Source of the DNA: Dictyostelium firmibasis
Taxonomy: Eukaryota; Evosea; Eumycetozoa; Dictyosteliales; Dictyosteliaceae
NCBI GenBank assembly: GCA_036169595.1
Contig: CM069765.1
Location: 6,234,501 to 6,298,500 of the forward strand
Direction: 5' to 3'
Length of the DNA: 64,000 nucleotides
Part shown: in pieces, positions 42,717 to 62,055 of the stretch
How positions within the stretch are numbered: position 1 is the stretch's first letter
Layout: each line of letters starts with the position of its first letter
The notes under the pieces: model-generated
Databases searched by the model: none
Told to the model about the DNA's origin: nothing
What the model saw: the letters and a program-made list of their open reading frames with translations, nothing else
Position numbers and translations under genes: made by a program

Positions 42717-44046
42717 TTAAAAATGAGCATTACCAATCATGTGTGAAATTTCAGCGGCTAAACGTTTAGCATCATTTTGACCTTTCTTATCACTTAATCT
42801 TCTTTGACGTTCTTTTTCCTCTAAGTTATGAGTGAATTTGTTGAATTGAGATGAACCTTTGAAATCACTACCTGAAATGTTTATTGATTTACCACCCATA
42901 CCTTTGAAATAATTACCAAATGATTTGTTAACGCTGAATCCACCAAAGGAATCATTTTGTTTACCGAAACGGTCTAATTTGCTCTTGCTGGTAGTGAAAC
43001 CTTTGGTAATGGTAGAATAGTTGAAGCCGGTATGACGAAGTCTAGCAGCACCACCAGAGTGTTTAATTAAATTAGAAACTTTCTTGGCAAGAGCTTGTTG
43101 TTGTCTTTGTCTACCTTTATCTCTAATTCTTGCTTGACGTTCACGTTCTTCAAGGTGAATTATCTTTTCAACTTCACGACCACCTCTTCTCAAGGTTGAT
43201 CTTGGATTCATACCAAGTGATTTAATATAACGACTTACTTTAAGGGCATTTTTCTTCTTTTCAGCTTCACCTTTTGTATCTCTAATTCTTCTATCACGTT
43301 CTTTAAGTTCTAATTGTTTAACCAATCTCAAATCAGCTGCACTTGGTTTACGATAGAGGGTATCGTTTTGGTTGCCCATTTTTGAGCCATATAATGAACG
43401 ACCACCACCCCATTTACGACCTAACATTGGATCAGATTCCTCCATTCTTCTTCTTCTTTCCTTTTCTTCCAAATCAATTACATTTCTCTTATTACCATGT
43501 TCTTCACGACCCATTAATGAAATATGTTGACTAGTTTTACCTCCAGTCTTTGGAATTAATAATAATAAAACTCCACTTTGGAATTTTGCTTGAATTGATG
43601 ATCCATCAATGCCTAAAAATCGAATTAAGAAAAAAAAAAAGGTTAATTTATGTTTTTTTTTTTTTTTTTTTCTATTTTAAAATAATAAAAAGACAAAGAA
43701 AATTACCTTCTGGTAAAGCAACAGCACGATGGAATTCACCACCAGAATATCTTTCTCTTCTATGATATTTCCATTCATCAGTTGTATGTTCCATCTTTTG
43801 ACCTTTGATGGATAAGAAACGACCATTTACTTGAACTTCGATCTCATCCTTGTTGAATGATGGCAACTCCAAGATGATTTTGTAATAATCTTTGTTTTCA
43901 CAAACATCCATTCTTGGCTTCCAACCCCAATCCATTGAGGATGCAGCAGTTGGTGCTGGCCCTGTCCAATTTTTTAAAGTTTCATCCAAAGAATGTTTTA
44001 AGTTACTTAATTCTTCAAATGGGTGAGTTAACCAATTAATGCTCAT
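42717..44046 (-). CDS. Hsp20-domain protein fused to charged repeats
   Basis: Two exons on the minus strand (44046-43707 and 43612-42717, phase 1) encode 411 aa. Residues about 40-142 are an alpha-crystallin domain: Trp-Lys-Pro-Arg-Met-Asp-Val-x-Glu, Tyr-Tyr-Lys-Ile-Ile-Leu-Glu-Leu-Pro, Phe-His-Arg-Ala-Val-Ala-Leu-Pro-Glu-Gly, Ile-x-Ala-Lys-Phe...Gly-Val-Leu. Ordinary small Hsps stop soon after this. Here some 265 further residues carry four copies of a charged motif (LEEKERxRR or LELKERDRR) starting at about 161, 214, 267 and 377. Copies two to four run on through Asp-x-Lys-Gly into a helix ending Ile...Gly. The repeats look like basic amphipathic helices. Symbols such as hspK exist for Dictyostelium small Hsps, but I cannot assign one. 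Confidence 0.82.
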
Positions 44047-44774
44047 TTTTTTTTTATTTATTTATATTGTTGAAAATATATTATTATTATTATTATTTGT
44101 AGTTTTTTTTTTTGAAATTTTAAAAAAAAATATAATTTAAATTATTAAATTAATAAATAAATAGTTTTTTTTTTTTTATTATTATAATTGATATTTTGAA
44201 TAATGAATAATTTAAATAGTAATTATTTAGAATAAGAATTTTTTTTATTTTTTTATTTTTATTATTTTTTATTATTATGAATTTCTTTAATTTATCGGAA
44301 ACACACTATGGTTAAAGAGTAGTTTAGTAAATATTGAATTGTGTAATTTTACTAATTTACTTTTATTTTTTTCAATAAATCGAATTTACCCCCTCTTCCC
44401 ACAACATAACGAAATTTAATTATTTTTATTTTAAAAATATCTTTATATATGGGAAATTTTCTTAACACCCCCCCACACAAATTAAATTAGTTTTTACATT
44501 AATTGGATAAAGATAATAATTTGTTTTTATTTGAAACTTTAATAAAATTTTTTTACCACTTTTTTTTTTTTTATTTTTTTTTACCACATTTTCCTATGTG
44601 AGAACAATTTTTGATTCTGAATTGCTCATCAAGTTAAAAAAAAAAAAAAAATAAAAATAAATAAAAAAAAAAAAAAATTTGTGTTACAAGTACGATTGTT
44701 AAATTATTTTTTAATTATTATTATTTACATTTATTTTATTATTATTTTTATCATTTATCATATATTCGCTAATT
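44047..44774. other. Intergenic between hsp20 promoter and the EF-hand gene end
   Basis: AT-rich, with a run of eight C near 44466 and TTTTACCAC repeated near 44555-44590. No clear heat-shock element array was found by eye, and no ORF is credible. Confidence 0.45.
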
Positions 44775-46882
<2,108 letters not shown>

Positions 46883-46980
46883 TTTTTTCTCTCAATAAAT
46901 AAAAATAAAAACAAAAAACAAAAAAACAAAAAACAAAAAAAACAAAAAAAAAAAGAGGATTATAATAATATTCACACAAA

Positions 46981-47013
<33 letters not shown>

Positions 47014-49218
47014 TTCAGTTATAAATTTAATTAAAAAAATTGAAAATTGAAAAATTGAAAAATTGAAAAATGAAAAAAAAAAAAAAAAAATCAAATTTAA
47101 TTAAATTTTAACTGTTGTGAAAATATTTTATAATTTTTTATTTTTTTTTTCTGGTTGGGTGATTTTAATTATTAATAAATAACTTTGCAGTGCTCTCACA
47201 AAAATGAGATATCAAATGGGTTTTTTTTTTTTTTTTTTTAAAAAAATGAAAAAAAATTAAAAAAAATAAAATTTGATCAAAATTTTTTTTTAATTTAATT
47301 TTATAATATTTTTCTTAATTTAATTTTTTTTCTTAATATTAATTTTTTTTTTTTTTTTTTTTTTTTCATTTTTCAATCATTCATTATCACAATCTAATCA
47401 TTATTACATATCAATCTTTGTTTTTTTATTTTTTTATCTGTATATTTAATTTTTTTAAATTTTTTTAAATTTTTTTTAAACTTTTTTTTTTTTTTTATTT
47501 TTTCCTTCTTTTTCTTTTTATTTTTTTTTTTTTTTTTTTTTTTTTTCCAATTTTTCTTTTTTTTTTAATTTTTCTGTATTTATTGTATATAATATTTTTT
47601 TCATATTTTTTAAAATACATAACCTATTTTTCTTTTTCTTTTTTAAGCATTTCCTTAGATTTACTAGTAATTTGGTAGGTGATCTATTTATTAATTCAAT
47701 ATAGCAATATTATTATTATTTTATTATTATTTTATTATTTTATTATTATTTTATTATTTTATTTCATTTACTTTTATTTTAAAGTAAAAACTCAATTTTT
47801 TCTTTTTCAAAATCTTTAAATTCAAATAATAATAATTCATATGCAACGGATATATTCAAAAAATTATTTGTAATTTTGTTTTTGTTTCTTTTTATTACTA
47901 TTTTGAATATACCCCTAAATTCATTCAAAAAAAAAAAAAATAAAAAAAAATTAATAAAAATAAAAATAATTAAAATAAAAAACCATTATTATAAATTAGA
48001 TACGGTAAGAGAATTCTCTGTTGTAATATATAAAAGTGGTAATTTCTTTATTATAATAATTAAAACCAAAAAAATAAAAAAAAAAAAAATAAAAAAAAAA
48101 AAAAAAAAAAAACAAAAAAAATAGAATTTTTTACCAAGCTTACATGTAATGTGTTTTTTCGTGTTAATAATATTTTTTGAGTGTGTTTATAATTGTGTGT
48201 TAATATAAATGTGGTAATTTTTAAAGAAATAATAATTTGACATTTATTTTAAAAAAAAAAAAAATTTATCTGTAAAAGTAATTAATACATGGGGAATTTG
48301 GGTATCTAATGTTTATATTGGTATTGTTTTTTTTAAATATTTTCTAATTTTTATCTATCTCTGTCTACATGTAACGAATATATAATTTGGAGGGTTCTAT
48401 AGATTCCAAAAAAAAAAAAAAAAACACAAATATTAGTTGGTAATGACTATCATCACAACATTTTTTTTTTTTTATTTTTTTTTTTTTGTTTTTTGTTTTT
48501 TGTGGAAATTTAAAAAAAATATCAATTTTTTGAAATTTAAATATTAACATTTTTTTAAATATTTTTTTTAAATATTTTTTTTATATATTTTTTTTTATTA
48601 TTTTTTCTTTATTTATTTTTTCTCAATATTTTAGTCCACCAATCTAACATTTTTTAAAAAAAAAAAAGACCTCACCCACATTTATCTTTATTTATCATAA
48701 ATTTAAATAATAATATTTTATTAAATATACCCATTTTATTTTATTTTTCCCATATTAAATTAACCATTTGTCATCAAAATAATTTTATAATAATTTAATT
48801 TAATTTTTTTATTTTTTTAATATTAATTATTTTTTTTATTTTTTTTTATTTTTTTTTATTTTTTTTATTTTTTTTAATATATATTTTAAAAAACCTTTTT
48901 TTAATATTTTTGTTTTTTCTTTTCATTTTTGTAAATATAATAATAATAATAATAATATCCTTTTTAAATAATAATTAATTTTTTTTAATAATAATTTTTT
49001 CCAAATATTTTGTTTTTTTTTTTTTTTAAAAATCTTTTTTTATAAAATAAATAATTTTTTAATTTGTTGTATATAAAAATATCTTTTTTTTTTCTCTTTT
49101 AAATAAATAATATATATATTATATAATTATTTATTAAATTTTATTTTATCTTTTTTTTTTTATTTTAAATAATCTACCAATTAAACCCTTATCAAAAGTA
49201 ATATATACATAAAAAAAA
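46883..49218. other. Long divergent intergenic region
   Basis: About 2.3 kb between two divergent genes, dominated by T and A runs. I saw no exon, tRNA or repeat family. Short GC-richer spots (47180-47215, 47660-47690, 48120-48200, 48280-48320) have no clear meaning. Confidence 0.5.
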
Positions 49219-49962
49219 ATGGAATCATCACCACCAAGATTTGGCCTCGACTGTAGAAATAGAAACAAAAAAGATGTAAATATTAGAAAACTAAAAGAAA
49301 TCCAAAAAGTTGATAAATTAAAAAAACTTGAAGTTAAAAAATTGGAGGAGCAAAAAAAGTTGAAGGAACAAGAAGAGAAGCATAGACTCACTTTGATCCG
49401 TTTAGCCAGGGCCACTCCTCAAATCAATACCAATAGTAATAATAATAACAATAATATAAAATCAAATCGTCCACCATTAATCTATGGCGAGGATAAAGAT
49501 AAGAAATCCCTATTCCCAGAACCACAAGATTATGATGTTGACGAGCCAACCTATGAAACCTCTTTCTGTGTTAAACTCGGTCCAAACGGTGTTTTCCAAC
49601 ATGAACTTCGTTTCACCAACGCTAATGCCAGAGAGAATTCCGACATCCAAAAGGCTATCGAATTGAGTCTTAAACAAACTGATGTCGTCATTGTAAAAAA
49701 TCCAAATGATGATATTGAAAATGACTTTGTTGTTTTCAATGACCAACCAGATGAAAAGGAGAAAGAATTGGACCATTGGGAACTCATGGATGAATGTAGC
49801 TCCTCCTTAGTTAACCTTGTCACCACTCCCTATAACTTTTCAGAAATTGAGTTCCCACGTCTCACCCAATGTTCAACTCAAATGTTATTGAAAAAGAATT
49901 TAACCCAAAATAATCCTTGGTTAAATTCAAAGTCATTAATTGCAACTATTTCTCAAAAATAA
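49219..49962 (+). CDS. Coiled-coil protein with a ubiquitin-interacting motif
   Basis: A 247-aa single-exon protein. Residues about 18-60 are a Lys/Glu/Leu-rich coiled coil. A UIM-like helix lies at about 140-154 (NSDIQKAIELSLKQT), with the diagnostic Ala-x-x-x-Ser pattern and flanking hydrophobics, but a weak acidic lead-in. After it come an acidic stretch (Asp-Asp-Ile-Glu-Asn-Asp) and a moderately hydrophobic C-terminus with Glu-Phe-Pro-Arg-Leu. A strand-rich block before the UIM (Ser-Phe-Cys-Val-Lys-Leu-Gly-Pro-Asn-Gly) may be a small folded unit. Ubiquitin binding is inferred from the motif alone. The upstream intergenic region is long. Confidence 0.65.
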   Translation: MESSPPRFGLDCRNRNKKDVNIRKLKEIQKVDKLKKLEVKKLEEQKKLKEQEEKHRLTLIRLARATPQINTNSNNNNNNIKSNRPPLIYGEDKDKKSLFPEPQDYDVDEPTYETSFCVKLGPNGVFQHELRFTNANARENSDIQKAIELSLKQTDVVIVKNPNDDIENDFVVFNDQPDEKEKELDHWELMDECSSSLVNLVTTPYNFSEIEFPRLTQCSTQMLLKKNLTQNNPWLNSKSLIATISQK

Positions 49963-50482
49963 TTCAATTAAAAACATTTGAATAATATTTTTTTCATTTT
50001 GAATAAAAAAAAAAAAAATTTAATGGGAAAGGGATTAATAAAAAAAAAAAAAAAAAAAAATAATATAGCTTCAATCCAATTGAAATAACAATAAAGACAA
50101 AAAATATAATAATATAAATATAAAAAAATAATATAAATAAAATAAATAAAATAATAAATCAAATAAAAAAAAAATTAAAAAAATAATAAACCACATAAAA
50201 AAAATAATAAAAATAAATAATAGAAATAATTTCAAATAGAAAAATAATAATAAAAAAATAACATAATAAAAAAAAAAAAAAAAAAATTACCCAATAGAAG
50301 ATATACTTAGTAAAAAAAGAATTTAAAAAAAAAAATAAAAAAAAAAGAAAACCACAGGTGTATTGACTATTCACAAAATTTTACAAAATTTTAATTTTTT
50401 CTTTTTTTGAATTCGTTTTCTTCAATAAAATTTTTTTTTTACTTTTTTTATTTTTTATTTATTACAATTTAAAATCATAATA
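49963..50482. other. Intergenic A-rich stretch before rpap1
   Basis: Almost pure A/T with short ATAATAAATA repeats. No gene was recognised. Confidence 0.5.
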
Positions 50483-55451
<4,969 letters not shown>

Positions 55452-55614
55452 TTTTAGAAAAAAATAAAAAAATAAAAATTTATTAAAAAAAAAAAATTCA
55501 CATTGAAATTAGTTTATTAATATTTCGGTTGCACGCTTTGATTTGTAACAAAAAAAAAAAAAAATAAAAAAAAAAAAATAAAAAACAAAAAAAAAAATTT
55601 AAAAAAAAAATTAA

Positions 55615-55646
<32 letters not shown>

Positions 55647-55725
55647 CTCTATTTCATATATTTAATAAAAAAAAATATAAAAAAATACTACTTTATTATT
55701 ATTTATATATTTATATTTAAATGAT
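55452..55725. other. Short intergenic A-rich gap
   Basis: 274 bp, nearly all A/T. Contains an out-of-frame ATG at 55721 (ATGATATGA) five bases before the CLASP start. Confidence 0.5.
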
Positions 55726-58140
55726 ATGAAAACATCAAGATTATCAACTGTACCAACATCATCATCATCATCATCATCATCTTCTTCAACCTCGGGTAGC
55801 AGTGGTGGTACCACTAATACAGTAGGTTCAAGATTATTTACATCAACCAAAGTTGATACTTCACCATTAGATGTAAGTGTTTATATTTTTTATTTTTTTT
55901 TTTTATTTTTTTATATTTTTATTCTATTTTTTATTTTTTTTATAAAATAAAATTTTATTTTTTTTATTTTATATTTTATTAAAATTTTTTATTAAAAACA
56001 TATTAATTTAATAAAATATTATTAAATTTTATTTTTATTTTTTTATTTTTATTTTTTTTATTTTTTTTTTTTTTAATATTTTTTTTTTATTTTTTTTTAT
56101 TTTTTTATTTTATTTTTTTATAATTAACTAATTAAAATCTAAATAAATAGTTTGAAAATGAAAAAGAATTACAAAAGAAATTAGATGATATTGTTAGTGA
56201 TTTTAAGAATAAGGATAAAGAGTGGACATTTAGATTAAAGTCATTACAAATATTGCAAAGGATTATAAATGGTAATGGTATTGAATTTAAAGGATGGAGT
56301 TCAATGTTAAGGACTATATCACCAGCATTAATTGAACAATTGACAGAGTTAAGATCTACCATCGTTAAGGAAGCATGTGCTAGTGTGAGTTTATTAGGAT
56401 TTAGAATGAAATCAAAGTTTGAACCATTCGCATTACAATATACACAAGCATTGATCAGAATGGTACCAGTGAAAACAACGATCATATCAGAATCTGCACA
56501 TCAAACACTTAAAGACATTTTAGAGAGTGTTGCAACAAAGAATCTATTACAAACATTCTTGGATGCATCATTGGATCAACATAATGAACAATTACGTAAA
56601 AGAGCATCAGAATACATTTACATCGTATTAAGTAGAGCGATTGAAAACGATGGTATGTTATTGGTAAGTAGTGTACCAGCTTTGGAGAAATCCATTCAAA
56701 AGCTACTGATCGATGGTGCCAGTGAAACTCGTCAAATGGCGCGTTATTGTTTTTGGGCTTACACAGAGTTGAATGAAAAGAATGCAACAACACTATTCTA
56801 CACTCATTTCACTCCAACCACTCAAAAGAATCTTTTCACCGTTCAAGAACACTTGAAAGGAGACCAATTGGAATTTTGTGAAAAATTAAAAACCTCCCTC
56901 TACGAGGAGGAACAACACCAAAAAATGGTTGAAGATTCAAATGATTTAGATTTAGATTTTAATGATTTTAAAAAAGATTCATCATCAACAACAACATCAT
57001 CAAATGACAACTCAACTAGATCTAAAACTCCAACAACTGGTAGAACTGCATCTGGTTTAAAAATAAGATCAACCCCTTCAACACCAGGCAGTACAGGTAA
57101 GATTGGTGGTGCTACATCTTCAACAGATAAAATAAGTTTAAGATCAGGTTCATCATTAGGTAGTAGAATTGATAGTGGTGGTGGTAGTGGTGGTGTTGGC
57201 GTTGGTAGCTCAATAAAAAGACCTTTGGATGCATCCAATATAATAAGAAGTAAATCAAGTTTAGGTACAACAAGAAAAGATGTTATTGCTGGTGGTAGTG
57301 GTATTAGTGGTTCATCCAGTACTATTGGTGGCGGTGGTGGTGGTGCACCTAGTATGCAATCACCATTATCAAAGACACCAACAACAATGATAACTAAAAC
57401 CGCATCATCATCAAGTCCAAATTTAGCGACAACAACTCAATCCGGTAGATACAGTAGCATTGGAACCAGAGCAATTACAACCTCTTTATCTAAACAATCA
57501 TCAAGCTCAAATTTAACGAGATCATTACCACCAATTAACAAATCACCTGTTTCTCCACCAAGCCCAGCTCCACCCGCACCGACTTTAACAAAATCAAAAT
57601 CAACACCATCTTCACCACTTTCAACCCCAACTTCTTTGAAACCAGCTACAACCACCAATACAATATCAACACCAACAAGAAGAATATCTTCAAGTACTAC
57701 ATCTTCACCTATTGGTGGTAGTAGTGGTTCAAATTCAACAACTTCTTTAAAAAGACCTCCAACTTTATCCTCGACACCTAAATCATCATCAACAACAACA
57801 ACAACAACATCATCATCAACCAAAACGCCATCAACTACAACCACAACCACCACTCCAAGTGCAACTAAAAAATCATTTATTACAAAAACCACTTCAGATG
57901 AAAATGACAACACAAAACCAACAACAACAACACCAAAACCCACAAATAAAACAACAACATCATCATTATTATTATCATCAAAGAGAAGATCTGACAATGT
58001 AGATGAAATTGATTTAGAGTCATTGGAAATTAGTTTAAATCAAGACAATAAATTAGCATTTAATGAGATTTCCGATGAAATGTCAAATAATTTAAGAGAT
58101 GCCAAAAAAGGTTTATCTTTTTATGAAAAAGGTAATTATA

Positions 58141-58212
<72 letters not shown>

Positions 58213-58598
58213 TATTATCATTGGATATTAAAAGAAATTAATGTTAATTTTTTATTTCCTTTTTTTTTTCAATAGAATTAACATTGGACGATTTAGAAAA
58301 TAATAATAATAGCAATAGTAATAGTAATAGTAATAGTAATAATAATAGTAAAAGAAGTAGTGTATCATCATTTACCAATAGTATAAAAGAATCAACCACT
58401 GCTGATGTAGATTTTAATTGGCTAGAAGATTCTGTGCATGATAGTTTAATTGATGAAGACGTTTTAGATTTTGATGGAAATAATAATAGTACTTATATTC
58501 CAAGAAATAATATAATTAAAGAAGAAGAATATGAACAACAACAAAAAAGAGAACAACAAGAAGTTTTGGATGAAGACGATGACGAATTAATGTTTTAA
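55726..58598 (+). CDS. CLASP-family microtubule-associated protein (TOG domain)
   Basis: Three exons (55726-55872, 56151-58131, 58276-58598) encode 816 aa. After a Ser-rich N-terminus, residues about 50-290 form one CLASP_N/TOG domain of HEAT-like helix pairs: a Trp-Thr-Phe-Arg-Leu-Lys-Ser-Leu-Gln start, the diagnostic Leu-Arg-Ser-Thr-Ile-Val-Lys-Glu-Ala-Cys, Lys-Arg-Ala-Ser-Glu-Tyr-Ile and Arg-Gln-Met-Ala-Arg-Tyr-Cys-Phe-Trp. TOG domains bind tubulin; CLASPs stabilise microtubule plus ends and attach to kinetochores. The remainder is a long Ser/Thr/Pro-rich, basic, probably disordered stretch suited to microtubule binding, then an acidic Asp/Glu tail. Only one TOG-like domain is evident, where animal CLASPs have more. 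Intron 2 starts with an AAT run. Confidence 0.82.
58141..58211. repeat. AAT array in CLASP intron 2
   Basis: About 23 copies of AAT/TAA just inside the donor of the second intron. Confidence 0.9.
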
Positions 58599-59123
58599 TA
58601 ATAATATATTAAAATTTTAAAAAAAAAATTCTTATATCCAATTTTATAATAAATAATAACAACACATAACATTACAATGTACATATATCTATATTTACAA
58701 TATACAATAGTAAAAAATAAATAAAAAATAAATAAAAAAAATAATAATAATAAAATAAATGATAAAAATGAATCATGGTAATAAAAATAAAGGAACTAAT
58801 TAAATCAAATCCCCTTTTATTGGTCTCAAGGTTGTTTAACTGAAAAAAAGTTAAATCGAACTTCGACCCTTTTAAAGGCGAATTTTACTGCAATAAAATC
58901 GAAAATTAAAAAACAGAAAAAAATATATTAAATTAATTAAAAAAAAATCCAATTTCTTGACATAACTGCCTAAAAAAATATTAATTCCAATTTAAAACTT
59001 CAAGAAGAACCTATAGAGGTTGCATTGTGAGAGAAAAAAAATTGAAATTTGGTTGAAATTGTAACGAATGTTAACGACAAATTTTTTTTTATTTTTTTTT
59101 TTTTTTTATTTTTTTTTTTTACT

Positions 59124-59164
<41 letters not shown>

Positions 59165-59507
59165 AAACTTGATATTTTATATATAAATAATTTCCTTTTT
59201 TTTTTTTTTAAATTAATTAAAAACAAGTATGTTATTTTATTTTTATTAAAAAAATAGTTTATAATTTTTATTTTTCCTATCTTTTATTTATTTATTTTTT
59301 TTGTATAAACCGTGTGTGTTTTTTTATTTATTTTTTTTATCTATTTTTTTTTAAAATTTTTTTTTTTTTTTAAAATTCTTAAATAACACAACTAACTTTT
59401 TTTTTTTTAAAAAAAAAAATAATATTATTAAAAATACATAGGGTTTTTTTTATTTATTTTATATATAATTATTTTTCAATTACAAACATTAGCACATAGA
59501 AAACAAA
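58599..59507. other. Intergenic, dnaJ promoter side
   Basis: AT-rich. A GC-containing patch (about 58815-58880) includes TTAAATCGAACTTCGACCC and GGTCTCAAGGTTG, which might be repeat or tRNA-like debris. No gene was recognised, and long T runs precede the DnaJ gene. Confidence 0.45.
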
Positions 59508-60888
59508 ATGCCCGACACCAAATTTTATGATATATTAGGAGTTGCACGTGATGCATCAGAAACTGATATTAAAAAGGCATACCGTAAATTAGCCATTAAA
59601 TATCACCCAGATAAGAACCCAGATCCAGCTGCAGTAGATAAAGTAAGGATTACTTAAACAAATCGTTTTTTTTTCCCTTTTTTTTTTTCTTCTTTTTTTT
59701 TATTTTCTTTTTTCTTTTTTTTCATTATCTTTTATTTTTTATTCATATTAATTTTTTATTTCAATTAATTTAATTTAGTTTAAAGAAATTACAGTTGCAT
59801 ATGAAGTTTTAACTGATAGCGAAAAGAGAGACATTTATGATAAATATGGTGAAGAAGGTTTAAGAGAAGGTGGTGCAGGATTTTCAGCAGATGATATCTT
59901 TTCACAATTCTTTGGCGGCGGCGGTGGATTTGGTGGATTTGGTGGACGTGGTGGTAGACGTGGACCAAGAAAAGGTGAACCACTCCAACATAATCTTAAA
60001 GTTACTCTCGAGGATTTATACAAAGGTAAAGTTCAAAAGCTTGCCTTACAAAAGAGTAGCAAATGTCCAGATTGTCAAGGTAAAGGTGCCACAAGTAAAG
60101 ACGCAGTCAAGAGATGTGATGATTGTAATGGTAATGGTTTCAAGGTTATTCACAGACAAATCGGTCCAGGTATGGTTCAAAAATTACAATCACAATGTCC
60201 ATCATGTAAGGGTGAGGGTAATGTCATCCGTGACAAAGATAGATGTCCAAAATGTAAAGGTAACAAAACCATTCAAGAGAAGAAAACACTCGAAGTAAAC
60301 ATTGACAAAGGTATGAAACATGGTCAAAAGATTGTTTTCCCAGAGGAAGGTGACTACGAATCACCTGATATCGTACCAGGCGATGTTATCGTCGTTCTCA
60401 TCCAAAAAGAACACCCAGTATTCCAACGTGAAGGTGATGATCTCATCATGGAGCATGAATTAACTCTTTTAGAGGCTTTAACCGGCTTCACCTTTTACAT
60501 CACTCACTTGGATGGTCGTGTCATAACCGTAAAGAATCCACCAACTCAAATCATAAAACAAGGTGACATCAAATGTATTCATAACGAAGGTATGCCAGGT
60601 TACAAGAGACCTTTTGAAAAGGGTAGACTCTTTGTCAAATTTAATGTTGTCTTCCCAACTTCAGGTCAAATCACCCCTGAAAACGCTAAACTCTTGGAGA
60701 AAATACTTCCAAAACCAAAACCAGTTCAAAAACCAGAATCACACGACGGTTTAGATGAAGAGGCAGTTTTACACGATTTCGATCCAAAACAACAACAACA
60801 TTCACATGGTAGCAGATCCTCAGCTTACGAAGATGACGACGACGATCAACATGGTCATCCACAAGGTGTTTCTTGTGCCCAACAATAA
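59508..60888 (+). CDS. Type I DnaJ/Hsp40 with CaaX tail (DnaJA/Ydj1 type)
   Basis: Two exons (59508-59642 and 59779-60888, phase 0) encode 414 aa. It is a co-chaperone that delivers substrates to Hsp70 and stimulates its ATPase. The J domain (about 5-70) has the His-Pro-Asp motif (Tyr-His-Pro-Asp-Lys). A Gly/Phe-rich region (about 82-110) follows. Four zinc-binding repeats come next: Cys-Pro-Asp-Cys, Cys-Asp-Asp-Cys, Cys-Pro-Ser-Cys and Cys-Pro-Lys-Cys. Then come the two C-terminal beta domains and an Asp/His-rich tail. It ends Cys-Ala-Gln-Gln, a farnesylation CaaX box like that of Ydj1 (Cys-Ala-Ser-Gln), pointing to attachment to the cytosolic face of ER membranes. The codons are biased toward the highly expressed set. 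Confidence 0.95.
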
Positions 60889-60890
60889 AA

Positions 60891-60891
<1 letters not shown>

Positions 60892-60921
<30 letters not shown>

Positions 60922-60946
60922 CAAAACAAAACAAAACAAAACAAAA
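60892..60946. repeat. AAAAC pentanucleotide array after the dnaJ stop
   Basis: About ten copies of AAAAC begin three bases after the TAA, within the presumed 3' UTR. Confidence 0.92.
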
Positions 60947-61808
60947 AAATTAGTTTAAAATTTAATTAATTTTATATATAAATAATAACATTACGAATTT
61001 ATTTATGTGTCTAATGTAGAAAAATAAAACAAATAAATAAAAATAAAAAAAACAAACAAAAAAAAAAATAAAAAAGGGCAAACATTTATCATAATACGAC
61101 TGCAAAAAAAAAAAAAAAAATATTTCAATATGTTTCAAATAGGGATTTTATTCAGTGTTTAAAAAATTATTAATTAAATTCCAGTGTAGTTTCATTTTTA
61201 TAGTTTTTTAATTATTTTAAGGTTGGGTTGGCCATCAGTTTAAAATTGTTTAAATTAATTTGGCTGGATATCAATATTTTCTATTGATTGGCTCAAAATT
61301 ACATTTTTATTGACATAGGACTTCACCGTAACCAATTTGATTGTATTTTGAACGAATTTTTATTTTATAACCTCATCCCTGATATGTTCGAATCATAATT
61401 TTTTTATAATTAGTTTAAAATATGTTATTTTATCAATTTGAGTATATTTCAATTGAAATATTTTTAAAACTTGGAACAATAGATTTGGTTTAATATTGCT
61501 ATCTTTCATCCTTCCTCCACCTATTTTCTTTTATAAAAAATTCTTGCTTTTTTTACTGTTCAGTATATACTCTTGAGTTATCCAAAGGATTGAATTTATA
61601 TTTACTGATTATTTCTAACCAATATTCTTTTGGTTTTGAATTATTAACCAAAATTTTTTTATTATTAACTTACCTGCCTCAAAACTTGAATAAATAAAAA
61701 CATAAAAAATAATACAAAGAAATCAAATAAAATTACAAAAGGAAGTCTATATTATAATTGTCATTTTTTACTAAATTTTTTTCATAGCTTAATTATTTTT
61801 TTAGATAA
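60947..61808. other. Intergenic, less homopolymeric than average
   Basis: About 860 bp with fewer homopolymers and more mixed sequence (for example 61200-61360, 61500-61690) than other gaps, but no frame looks coding. It may be old repeat DNA. ACCTCATCCCTGATATGTTCGAATCATAA (61370-61398, split here as two blocks of interest) resembles the 3' block of the SINE-like family. Confidence 0.4.
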
Positions 61809-61871
61809 TTTTTTTTTTAATAACTTCATCCAATTGGATGTGTTAGAATCATGTTTTTATTAATTTTTTTT
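61809..61871 (-). mobile_element. tRNA-derived SINE-like element, 3' fragment (S3)
   Basis: Only the tail remains: a poly-T (poly-A on the element strand), AATAAC, the CATCCAATTGGATG palindrome and GTGTTAGAATC. It is the furthest copy from tRNA-Arg in this cluster and the most truncated. Confidence 0.62.
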
Positions 61872-61873
61872 CC

Positions 61874-62046
61874 TTTTTTTTTAATAACCTCATCCAATTG
61901 GATGTGTTCGGATCATGTTTTTATTTATTAATTATTTAAATTTAAATTTTTTTCTGTGACCACGTTAATTCGTGGTATGAACAAGACTTGAACCAAGGTC
62001 ATGGAGACTGTGTTATTCAATGTGAAACCACCATGCTAATCCCCAC
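61874..62046 (-). mobile_element. tRNA-derived SINE-like element, full copy (S4)
   Basis: A complete unit on the minus strand, but with a mutated head (GTGGGGATTAGCATGGTGG) and a GGTTCAAGTCT B-box-like site. The hairpin CCACGAATTAACGTGG and the CATCCAATTGGATG 3' block are intact. It is more diverged than S5 and S6. Confidence 0.7.
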
Positions 62047-62055
62047 TTTTTTAGC

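Noticed and set aside
57437-57997. 186-aa minus-strand frame rich in Val and Asp
   Set aside because: It is the antisense shadow of Thr/Ser/Pro codon runs in the CLASP tail; 56900-57238 is the same.
59835-60023. Minus-strand frames over the DnaJ Gly/Phe region
   Set aside because: Shadow of GGT/GGA codons in a clear Hsp40 gene.
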